Assembly (NCBI GenBank): GCA_014529385.2
Contig: CM043944.1
Location: 75,773,884-75,837,883 of the forward strand
DNA: 64,000 nucleotides
From: Adiantum capillus-veneris
Taxonomy: Eukaryota > Streptophyta > Polypodiopsida > Polypodiales > Pteridaceae
Reading direction: 5' to 3'
The position numbers were made by a program, and so were the translations under genes. This document shows positions 54,905-64,000 of this stretch, piece by piece; positions within the stretch are counted from its first letter, which is position 1; every line of letters starts with the position of its first letter. Below the pieces are notes generated by a model that searched no databases, had not been told where the DNA came from, and saw nothing but the letters and a program-made list of their open reading frames with translations.

Positions 54905-55459
54905 GATTCATGTATTCTGATCAGGGGCAGGCGGTAGGTTGTCTTTTTGATCACCATTGTGTCTTTCATTTTTCCGTATGAGCTTCTCTGCTATTTATTA
55001 TTAATTTTGACCTGTTTATTAGAAAAAATCAAAGAAAATAGCAAAATGCTCTAAAAAAGTAAAGTCAAAATCCAATAATTAAGAAAATCCCTTGAAAAAC
55101 ACAGCTTTATTGTTTTTTGTTGGATTTCTCCATTTTTTAACCTCCTTACCAACAAAAATGATGAAAAATACCCAAAAAATGAATATTTTTAATGATTTTT
55201 TGATAGTATATATACACTATTTACACTCATCCGGAAGATATTGTCAGTGAATTTTCCCTTGATGATGAATTATAAGGGCATTATTAGGTAATTTTGCAAA
55301 AAGTCACACGTTAACATAGAAATTTTTCCTCCCTCTTCAAACATTTCCCTTAATTACTTAGTACTTAGTGCCCTTCCACCCCTCCAAACATTGCCCTTAA
55401 TTACTTAGTACTTAGTGCGCTTCCACCCCTTCCAAACATTTCCCTTAACTACTTAGTAC
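54905..55459. other. Non-coding spacer of D with 47-48-bp tandem repeat
   Basis: AT-rich spacer between the PR2 tail and the 3' ORF. Three units of 47-48 bp (CCAAACATTTCCCTTAATTA type) lie at 55338-55480, running into the tail region. There is no gene, and no copy of the C palindrome. Confidence 0.7.
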
Positions 55460-56788
55460 TTAGTGCCCTTCCACCCCACCTAGATGGCGTACTCCGGGAC
55501 AACTGTGTGCATGGGTTGAACAACCGTGTCTATGCATAGCCGTGATTGGCTCTACCATGATATGAAGATCAATGCAACTCAAACCAATATGTTGTCCAAG
55601 AGCTGGGTCTTGAGTAATTAACTCAAGGTTTTCCGATGTCGAGGTTTGCTGTTGATGCCTTCCAAAGAGAAAATCTTGTAGCTTGTGTGCTCTCTCTTTG
55701 ATTGTACCATCTGGATACTTTAGCACTTTGATTGCTTGAGCTGTTGGTAGCACTTTTGACTGTTGTCGAGATTTTTCTCTCCATTGGTAGCTCGGTCGGC
55801 TTGGTGTTGCATGGTGTTGTGGAGTTTGTTGAGACTTAACTCGCCATTGCTTGATTGGTTTCACGGGTTGTGGAGAAGATAAGTGCTCCCTTTTCTTCCA
55901 AACCATTTCTATGTTAGGTTCCTTGCTCAGAGATGCTCGTCTCTGTGTTCGGACCCTTGGAACCTTCTTTTGTTTCGTCAGTGAAGTTTTAGGCACCTAG
56001 ATCTTAATCGGTTTATTTTTAAGATGTGCTTTTGGTACCTAAATTTTCTTGACTCCTTGCATGCTACATGTAGCATTTGACTATCGAGGGGATGGAGAAG
56101 ATTGACTTTGTGGATTAGTCTACTAATTGCTTCTTTTCCATTTCTCCTTGCTTGGTGCAATTGGAACAATGAGTTTCCCTCCTTTAGGTGTTAGCTTTAG
56201 TTGATTCGTATCCCAATCTGGTACTACTTTGTATGTATGCATCCATGGAATTCCAAGAATCATCATCTCATTCATGTGTTCATCTGGCTAGCATACAAAC
56301 TGATGAGGACATGAACATCCATGTACTATCACGTTCAAGTTGACTACTCCCAATGTTGGATTTGGGTTCTTGTTGCATCCTTTGATTGTCGCTATTCTTG
56401 CCGTCAATGCTTGACTTGTTGCCTTCTTGTATGTGGAATAACTGACTGCATTTACTCTAGATCCTGTGTCGACCAAAGCATTGGTGCTATGATTGTTGAG
56501 CTGTACTTTGATGTGTAGGTCCATTCCATCTAACCAGTCATCATCTGTTAAAACTACGTCTTTAGGTAATTCCCATTGTCGATCGTCTATTTCCCAAGTG
56601 TTGATGGAAATCGGTATCTATTGATTCTTGAGAGCAGCTTTCCTCTTGAGTACCCAAAGCTTAGCTTCCTCTTGGGCTTCATCAATAACCTGCTGTTGTT
56701 TGATCTCTCTTTGTTTGGCTGCATGTATTCTCTCTAGCAATTCATTGGTTACTGGCAAATTGTATTTCTTTAAACGACATCCACTAAT
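55460..56788 (-). pseudogene. Element D second retropepsin (PR2) with tail, fused behind integrase
   Basis: The frame of the integrase end (57364-56789) continues here past TGA at 56789 and a TAG without a shift. The order is a lysine-rich helix (VIDEAQEEAKLWVLKRK), a linker, the active site NALVDTGSRVNAVSYS, and, after a TAG at 56288, MMILGIPWMHTYKVVPDWD, the usual retropepsin ending. D-T-G and I-L-G-x-P-W are both present. The tail follows, with W-V-P-K motifs whose Trp codons have become TAG near 55986 and 56040, then W-x-x-K motifs in the open piece 55996-55460. The continuity shows that PR2 belongs to the Pol polyprotein. Known plant gypsy elements usually have only the protease before RT. 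Confidence 0.78.
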
Positions 56789-58250
56789 TCAATTAGCCAT
56801 TGGTTCACCATCTAGGGTGGACAATTTTACTGCTGCACTTGGAGATACATCTTCAATGATAAATGGTCCATTTTCCTTTTTCCTAAACTTGGGAATGTGT
56901 TGCTTAAGGGAATAGACTAGAACAATGTCCCCTTTCTTGAAGAGTTTTGTTAGTAAGTGGGAATCAAAAAACTGTTTTTGTTTTCGCTTTTGGACATAGA
57001 TATGAGCTACAACAGTTAGCCTTTGCTCGTCTAGCTTTTCCAAATCTTCAAGTCTTTCTGACAATTCATGTCCAGTCCACTCAAGATTCTGTGCTACCCT
57101 TAATTTCGGAAATAAAAATTCTATTGGCAATATGGCATCAAGACCATAAACAAGGTTAAAGGGTGTAGCATTTAGAGCTGTTTTGAATGAAACTCGATAA
57201 GCCCATAGAGCAACATGGAGATTCAGTTCCCAGTTTTTCCTTCTTGAACTAACCACTTTATTCAGCACCAAGCTAAGAATTTTATTCGTATGCTGAGCTT
57301 GTCCGCTTGCTTGTGGGTGATAGGGAGCTGATTTGTTATGGATGACCATAAACTCATTAATCAAATACTCTATTACCTCATTGAGGAAATGAGTCCCCCG
57401 ATCAGTGACAATCTCTATTGGCAGTTCATATCTCGTGAATACATACTCATAGTGGTTCTGGCATCATTCTTTTGAGGTACTTTAGCCTCGGCCCACTTGG
57501 TCAAATAGTCAGTAGCTACAATGATACATTGAGCTTGGGTTCTATAAGCAGGTGGTTGTATTGGTCCAACAAAATCTATACCCCATTTTGAAAAGGCTCT
57601 AGCCCCCATCATTGGTCTTAAGGGCATGCTATCTACTCAGGTTGGAATTTTTGCTCGTTGACAAGCATCACACCTTCAAACATATTCTTTGGCATCTGCA
57701 AAAAATGTTGGCCACCATATGCCTGCCATCAAGATTGCTCTTGCGGTGATCTCACTAGAAAAGTGACCTCCAGCTAATCCAGCATATGCTTGTTCTATAA
57801 TTTGAATATACTCGTTTTCATTTGCACAAAGACGCAAATGTTGATCTTTACCTCTCTAATACAATTGGTTCCCAATAAGAGCATAGTCTCTTGCTTTAGT
57901 TTCAATTGCTCTTTGACGGCGTTTACTCATATCCTGAGGAAATGTTCGGCTCGATAAGTAAGTAACCAACTAATTACTCCACTTAGGAACATGTGACATT
58001 TGAAACAATGTTACATGAGGAATGGGTGTTTGTTTTTGACATTGAGCGCAATATTTTACAAAAGATCTAACATCTCTCCTTATAGCCGGCCAAAATAATC
58101 CAAGTCTCAAGATTCGTTGCATAGTTTGGTCTTTCACAAAGTGAAGTCCTACTATGGTAACATGTGCATGACTTAGGTACTGTTCTTTTTCTTCAAGGTT
58201 AATGCATAAAAGCAATGTCCCATCCTGATTTCTTTTGTATAGCCTTCCAG
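56789..58250 (-). pseudogene. Element D integrase with two H2C2 modules, broken
   Basis: Module 1 reads LSHAHVTIVGLHFVKDQ ... FVKYCAQC (H-x6-H, C-x2-C). Module 2, with stops, reads EQAYAGLAGGHFSSE ... RCDACQRAK, its first His replaced by Tyr. The core has FSKWGIDFVGPI and IIVATDYLTKWAEAK, a small deletion after DARTT, then EIVTDRGTHF. The third acidic position is Gln (ASGQAQHTNK, codon 57293-57295). The C-terminal fold ends NGPFIIEDVSPSAAVKL and leads into PR2. The two-module layout is that of C. Confidence 0.78.
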
Positions 58251-58863
58251 CTAGTAATTGATACATAGTCAATTGCTCGATTAAACCGATTGTGATAGGA
58301 AGTGGTATTTGTGAGTCCACTTGAGCTATTGTCATCCATGACACAATGTTTTCCGACCATCTAGGTATCATTTGTACGGAGAACAAATAGGCATCTGGTA
58401 GATCATTGTCTACCCCTTTAGGAGATTCCTCTGAAACAATCCTTGAAAAATGATCTGCTCGTTGATGTGTAGTGCCTTTTTTTACAACCAGAGTGAAATC
58501 AAATTCAAGAAGAATGATGAACCATCTCACTATTCTCCCTGTGCTGCATGGCTTATTGACCAAATACAACAAAGCTTGGTGGTCCATAAAGAACACAAAC
58601 TTGTTGGCTAATAGGTAATGTTTATACTTTTCAATGGCATAGATCATTTCTAGTCCTTCTCTTTCGGTGGTGGTGTAATTCTTTTTTGCCATGTTCAATT
58701 GTTGGCTAGCATAAGAAATAGGAAAGTCAATTTTCCCATCTCTTGGTTGAGCTAGTATACAACTGAAAGAAAAATTTGAAGCATCTACATGTACGTGGAA
58801 CACCTTATCCCAATCTGGTGCTTTCAATATTGGAGCTGAGGTGAGAGCTTGCTTAAGCTTCAT
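58251..58863 (-). pseudogene. Element D RNase H domain (open frame within broken pol)
   Basis: MKLKQALTSAPILKAPDW, VFHVHVDASNFSFSCILAQ, NYTTTEREGLEMIYAIEKY, FFMDHQALLYLVNKP and KKGTTHQRADHFSRI follow in order. The frame is open and continues into the first integrase zinc module. Catalytic acidic residues appear intact. A frameshift at 58860 separates it from the RT piece. Confidence 0.78.
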
Positions 58864-59873
58864 GGAGGATCTTCACATGCCTCGGTCCATTCAAAGTGCA
58901 TAATCAAGCTATACATGGGTTTTGCAATTATAGCATACATGTAGATGAGCCGTCGGTAATATCCACAATGTCCCATGAGGGCTTGTACCCCCTTGACTGT
59001 TGTTGGTCTAGAAAAATCAGCAATGACATGAATCTTCTCAGTTATCGGAAGAGGAAAGTTGTCTCTAATGGTAGTTGCATTCACCTTCTTGAGTTTAACA
59101 CACACTCGTAATTTTCCATTTTTCTTGGGTACTATCACAATTGGAGACAACCAATCTGTGTGTTCAATTTTGTAAATGAATTCAGATTACTTTTGTATTT
59201 CAATATCTTCTTTGATCTTCCTGGAAAATGTTTCGTTATAAGTGTATGGTCTCTGTCTACTTGGTTTCGCATCATCTCTCATGGGTAGTATGGTATGTTG
59301 ACAGATTTTTGGATCAACACCCTTGAGATCCTTGTAAGACCAAGCGAAGATATCTCGGTATTCCTTTAATAAGCTCAACAAAAGTTTTTCTTCTTCTTCT
59401 GTTAGGTCATTCGCAATGTAAGCAAGTCTAGGCTCTTCTTTTGGTTTAGCCAAGTCTACCCTTTTAGCATTTTGAGGTCCTTCATAAGATTCTCCTTGTT
59501 TTTGTAGTTCTCTAATAGGTTGTTCAGTTATGATTTTCTGATGTTGGAGAGTATACTTTATGTAATGGGATGAAACATGCATTGCATCCTTACCATCCTC
59601 TTCCATGGTTTCCATTTCGGTTGTGTATATCTCCTTTAGAGCTTTTTTCAACTCTTGATATTTCTTTTTTCGCTCGACTCTGGTCATGAGTGGTTTCTTA
59701 TCCTGAGATTTTTCTTGGGTTCCCTTCCTTGTTTTTCTCGATGACTGAGACATTTCTGAATTTTTGTTTGAAGGATATCTACCATTTATTTTGTCCTTGA
59801 CACAATCATTAGCATCTATCTGCATCAAGAATTTTTTTTTACTGGAGATTGATGGCATAGGTCGTGTTTTCAC
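58860..59873 (-). pseudogene. Element D reverse transcriptase with catalytic centre deleted
   Basis: The linker (MQIDANDCVKDKINGR) leads to YRDIFAWSYKDLKGVDPKIC and RQRPYTYNETFSRKIKED, then a stop and MSPIVIVPKKNGKLRVCVK. After NFPLPITE the frame jumps directly to KIHVIADFSRPTTVKGVQ. Compared with C, about 150 residues holding FLDGFSRYNQ and the Y-M-D-D box are missing, in frame, near 59040. The enzyme cannot work. Confidence 0.82.
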
Positions 59874-60102
59874 AATTTTGGTGTCTCTCTTTTGTTTATA
59901 CCACTTTTGTCTTCTTGATTTCTGGTTTGGAAAGTCAAAAAACTTTTCCTCCCCTCCTTGTAAGAGTAACTTAGCTCTCGTATGCTCTTTGTCTGACCCC
60001 GAATCTTCTTAGGTAGCTGAGTGCTCATCTAACTCATCAATTGCATTGTAATAGAGGTCTAAAAAGACTTTTTGAGATTTTCATCAAGTCCTTGGGTTTT
60101 TC

Positions 60103-61260
60103 TTATTTGTTTTCAATGTTGAGGATTGACATCATTTGGATGGGAATTATGTCGTAGCCATCCTCATTGCAAAATTGAGTAGGCATAGACGTATTCACAC
60201 ATACATCCATTGTCGCTAAAATTTGAGTCCACTCGAATGGCTCAAATAAATGCTCTGGAAAGGGTTCAGGTACGTAGGCTTTGTCTGTGCAGTCCCTTTC
60301 TAGGATACATTCTTCTCGTCTTAAGCTTCCATTTTTTGAAGCTCCGCACATCCAAATAGGAGTGTCTTTGTTTAACCAGGATGGGAGTTTAGTTTCAGCT
60401 GAAGAGACTGAATCAAAATCTTGGATGGGTGTTTTCAAGAAATCTCTATAAGTGTGATCTTTTAGATTGACTCTTGTTATAGATCCCACCTACTTCAAGT
60501 ACAGATAGTTGTTTCTCCAATCTTGGATAAGATGTACCTATCGCATGAAAGGTCCTTCCAATATGATTTCATAGTTGAGTTTTTTTCCAAGGTCTACTAT
60601 GGCAAAAGTGTGTTGATATTCAATTCCATAGGAATTGACTATCACTTTTTCAAGCAGCCCTAGAGGTCTCTCAATGTGTCCATCAGCCAACTGCAATTTC
60701 ATTCGAGTTTGTCTAATGGTTGGCTGTCCCTTGGATTCCCATACTGCTTTAGTGGCTATGGCTATGCCAGCTCCACTATCCAGTATTGCCATGGTTTCAA
60801 TGTCATTATATTTCACTAGGAGAGTAGAGTTTCCTTCTTCCCCTTCATAATATTCTCCAACTTTGTTCATGGGAACTGATTGAATTTCTTTGTTTTCCAT
60901 TTCATTTTTCAATTTTCCCAAATTCTTCGAGATTAACGTTGTTATCCCCACCTTCTCTAGGGTTTTCTGTAAATCGTTCCACAAGTATGGTCTGAGTTTC
61001 AACATTTCTCCCAAGGTAAGAGTGCATTGGATGGGTGTGGACATGATCGAATGAATGTGGTCTACTTCTAGGGTCTGTTCCGCTCTTTTTACTTGAGTGG
61101 TCTTGCACACAAAGGATTCATCTTCGTTATCTCCCAAGTAAGAAGGTAATGTTTTTAATTTCAATGGTTTCAACATTCCTAAAGCTTCTGATCCGCAATC
61201 GCCGTACAAGGATTGTAAATCCATGTTTATATCAGTAGGTAAGGTTATCCAACCAGACAT
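60103..61260 (-). pseudogene. Element D first retropepsin (PR1) and linker
   Basis: The open piece 61260-60538 (240 codons) contains a leader region, VPMNKVGEYYEGEEGNSTLL, the active site MAILDSGAGIAIATKAV, LQLADGHIERPLGLLEK, and the ending LNYEIILEGPFMR. D-S-G is intact; the ending reads I-I-L-E-G rather than I-I-L-G-R. The piece 60489-60103 (SITRVNLKDHTYRDFLKTP) matches the region behind PR1 in C. It would process the polyprotein. D therefore had two proteases with canonical active-site triplets. Confidence 0.8.
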
Positions 61261-61393
61261 CCTCTATAGGAGCTGACTTTAAAGTTAGGCTCCCATCATT
61301 GATCTCTCTCACTTTTTCCCATAAGTGTCCTGGCTAGTCTTCCTCTACGAATGGAAGTCCGTCTAAGCGATCTTTGCTGTCGGGTGCAATAAG

Positions 61394-64000
61394 CTATGGT
61401 TCATTTGTTTCAAGGTGGGGTTCTACCACCACATTAGATTTTGCTTTCATTTCTTCTACCGCAAGCTCTTCAGGTTTTGCAATACTTTCAAGCTTGGCCT
61501 TTTGTTTTCCCAACATTTCTTGCATGATTCTTACCAAGTTTTGATAAGCCTCCAGCTTTGCTGCTTCCATGTCTAGAGATGGATAGTTTTTCCACTTCTT
61601 TTTTATGTTTTGGCCTGCTTTAAGTCCTGCTTGGTAGGCTTCCAAGGCAGCATTGATAGGCTCAAAAATTTTATCAACCAGAATGGATCCTCCCAATTTC
61701 TCGGTTGTTTCCTTGAATTCACTGCTAGTTTCTTTCAACTTGTCCTGGGCTAGCATTTTTGCTTTCTCTTTGATTTCAACCCGTTGTTTTTGTTTTCTCA
61801 TCTCATATCTTTTGTTTCTGCTCCTTTTGATTCTTTGAGAAAAAAATTCGTGTTTTTTGAATCATCAGAGGAGTTGTGTTTCTTTTTCTTTGACTGGGAT
61901 CTAGTGATTACCTTGATTGTAACAATCGGTTCACTCTCTAATGAGCTACTAGACATCACTTGGACTACATTTACGAAATTTTTACCCTTGTTCAAAGTAT
62001 TCTTAGGACAATCTTCCAAAAATTGTCCTCTCCTTTTGCAACATTGTATGCAATAGGTTTCAATTGGTTTGAGGTTTTTGTCCGGCTCTGGACATTCGTT
62101 TTTCCAATAGTCCTCAACACCACAGTTATGACAGTTTCCTGTTCTATGCTTCATCATGGGTCTTCCCATGGGAGGTCTGACACCTTGATTAGCTATATAA
62201 TACATTGGTGCTAGATCTGGTGGAGCATAAGTCACAGTTTCTTCCATTGGTTGCGTATGTGGATTATACCAATCTCCTTCTACCATTATTGTAGATGGAC
62301 TAGGCTCTTCATAGGGTGTAATAGGCACTAATTCTTGTTCATCTATGACTCCTTCAGGTTGCATGTACTTTACAGGCACTGCATTATGTCCTAGATACGA
62401 AGGTTGTTGTCCCAACACAGGTTGAGGTCTTTCCATACCCATTGGTGGTCTTTGAGCTTGGGCCATAGTAGGCTGATATCTATACATGGGTTGTCTTTGT
62501 GGCCTCATGGGCACCTACTAAACATTCCCATCATACTTTGGTCTGAAGTAGCGCTCATGGGTCTCATTGTCAGTCTATTTACCCTTGATTGCACACCATT
62601 TTTGTGGCCTAATTGGTTATTCCTGTGGAGGTATACCTTGTCCTCGTCCTCTCATAGGTGCTTTTTGCATATTGTTCATCATGTTGTTCATCCTTTTCAG
62701 CATATCTTCTATGGCTGAGAGTGGTGCCGCAACAGCCATTCCCACTTGTGTTGGTTTTGTGGATGTTGTTTTCTCACTTTGGTTATCCTTATATAAATCT
62801 TCTTCATTGAAGGTCTCGCAATTGTCTCCTAGGTCAATAGCATCAGACACACACGCTTCTAGGGTTGTATTTTTACTATAGAGTATAGCATGAAGTTCTT
62901 TGTTTAGCAATCCCTCCAGAAATAAACATACAAGTCGTTCTTCTACAGGTATCTCCATCTCTGGGCATCTGGCAATGTATTGTTTCATTTGAGTTGCACA
63001 ATCCCTAACAAACTCACCATGTTTCTATTTAAAGCTGTAGATTTGAGCTACCGTATTATGTTTGATCCCTATTTTGAAACAAGCAGCTACAAATCCTTGA
63101 GCTAATGTGTTCAAGTCCATGATTGACCTTGGTGGAATTTTTTGGAACCATGTCAATGCTTTTCCTTCTAATGTCATTCCAAACTCCTCAAATTGAGTAT
63201 GGAAATCGAATATACGCTCTACTCTTAGCACTTGCTTAAAGCTTGTTGAGTGGTCGTACAGATCCCCTGCTAATCTAACACGTTTGTTGGGTTCAATTCC
63301 AGGTCTTTTAGGAGTTGGTCATGTTCCCAGTCCTTCAAACCAGTCTATTGGAAATAGTGACTCATGTAGCCCTGGATTGGCCTTAGTGTCATCCGGTTTT
63401 CTATGTGATGAAGTGGTTTCTGGTTTCTTCACATTACTCTCATATGATCTCTCACGGTGTTCATGTCTTGGAATTTTTTCTGGTCCTTGCCCTAATATCC
63501 AATCCCGAGTGGAATACCGTTGGTATTTGGTTTGTTCTACGTCCTCAGGGGTCATCATAACAAAGTTGTTGTTATAACAATCCCTAAACAGGTAGGTTGG
63601 TAGGTCTAATGATCCCTTATCTTTGACCTTGAAGATATAGATGATCTTCATGGCCGTTAATTGTCCTGGTTTGGCATGACAAGTCCACAAAAGATCTTTT
63701 ATGTTTCTATCTTCCCAACAATAGACTCCGATCCTAGGATTATTTGTACTAAGCCGTTTCAAAGGCTTCAAGTCTACTTGATCGTATCCCTCGAATTCTA
63801 AAGTTGGTGGTCCTTCTTTTGCTGACATATTTGGGATTATAGTGTTTACTTATAACCCCCATTTGTCTATCACGTCAGGGTTTTCGACTTGTAAATACTG
63901 AGTTTCGTTTCGATCCATGTACAATTTTCCTTGTTTGTTTGCCCTAACCTCTTCTTTGAGATCAATACCATGGTCATCAATGCGAATAGCATACTCCTCA
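61394..64000 (-). pseudogene. Element D Gag (partial at window edge)
   Basis: The N-terminal part runs to the window end (a KWGL block near 63860, as in C, then a stop). The open piece 63828-63319 starts MSAKEGPPTLEFEGYDQ; its ATG is internal. The capsid domain is split over 63231-63025 (LEGKALTWFQKIPPRSI) and 62988-62617 (VRLVCLFLEGLLNKEL-like helices). Then come a proline/glutamine-rich stretch (62514-62250), a zinc knuckle region (CHNCGVEDYWKNEC) and a charged helical linker (61801-61394) corresponding to 24036-25020 of C. It forms the particle in intact relatives. Confidence 0.78.

Larger units (their letters stand above)
47014..64000 (-). mobile_element. Giant Ty3/gypsy element D, cut by window edge
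   Basis: A minus-strand element inserted in the tandem repeat. Visible from the 3' end: LTR, PPT, 3' ORF (split by a 4.2-kb insertion), PR2 with tail, integrase with two H2C2 modules, RNase H, a deleted RT, PR1 and most of gag. The gag start, PBS and 5' LTR lie right of the window. Organisation matches C throughout, at diverged sequence level. The RT lacks its catalytic centre and the integrase its third acidic residue, so the copy is dead. Confidence 0.85.

Overview
The window is repeat-rich nuclear DNA of a land plant with a large genome. It is almost wholly nested LTR retrotransposons of the Ty3/gypsy (Metaviridae) type, with no recognisable single-copy host gene. The plant assignment rests on Tat/Athila-like polymerases, primer-binding sites matching the 3' end of plant tRNA-Asp, and TA/CT-rich promoter-like sequence. 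Angiosperm, gymnosperm and fern cannot be separated from this sequence.

Layout. 1-250 is the end of a plus-strand integrase (element Z), followed by its probable long LTR (415 to about 2430). About 2431-9716 is a degenerate plus-strand element (A): gag C-terminus, protease, RT-RNase H, integrase, a downstream ORF and a partial LTR. 9717-38570 is a giant minus-strand element (C), about 20.1 kb once a nested insertion is subtracted, with LTRs, PBS and PPT. Inside C, at 27694-36432 with perfect CACTC target duplications, sits an 8.7-kb element (B2) that encodes only Gag, a protease and a tail. 38571-41967 is the remnant of a minus-strand gene with DFAEN / SxGAASQFK motifs (transposase-like), with minisatellites in its presumed intron. 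42558-47013 holds a plus-strand gag fragment (E) flanked by a 141/181-bp tandem repeat. 47014-64000 is a second giant minus-strand element (D), cut by the window edge. Its 3' ORF is split by a young 4.2-kb relative of B2 (49362-53537, target duplication AACTG).

How the parts relate. C and D share one unusual architecture: Gag, a first retropepsin (PR1), RT-RNase H, an integrase with two tandem H2C2 zinc modules, a second retropepsin (PR2) fused behind the integrase, a tail with repeated W-x-P-K motifs, and a large coiled-coil 3' ORF before the PPT. B2 looks like a derivative of such an element in which everything between PR1 and the W-x-P-K tail was lost in frame. The 4.2-kb element has lost gag and protease too and carries a U5 LTR patch at the junction.

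The least explained structure is a 22-bp palindrome (GACATCATACG followed by its reverse complement). It recurs in the 5' leader of C and in the non-coding region between its PR2 tail and 3' ORF, commonly at about 282-bp spacing, with a half copy in each LTR. Coding regions of A, C, D and E are broken; B2 is one frame closed only by four TGA codons. All homology calls were made by eye.
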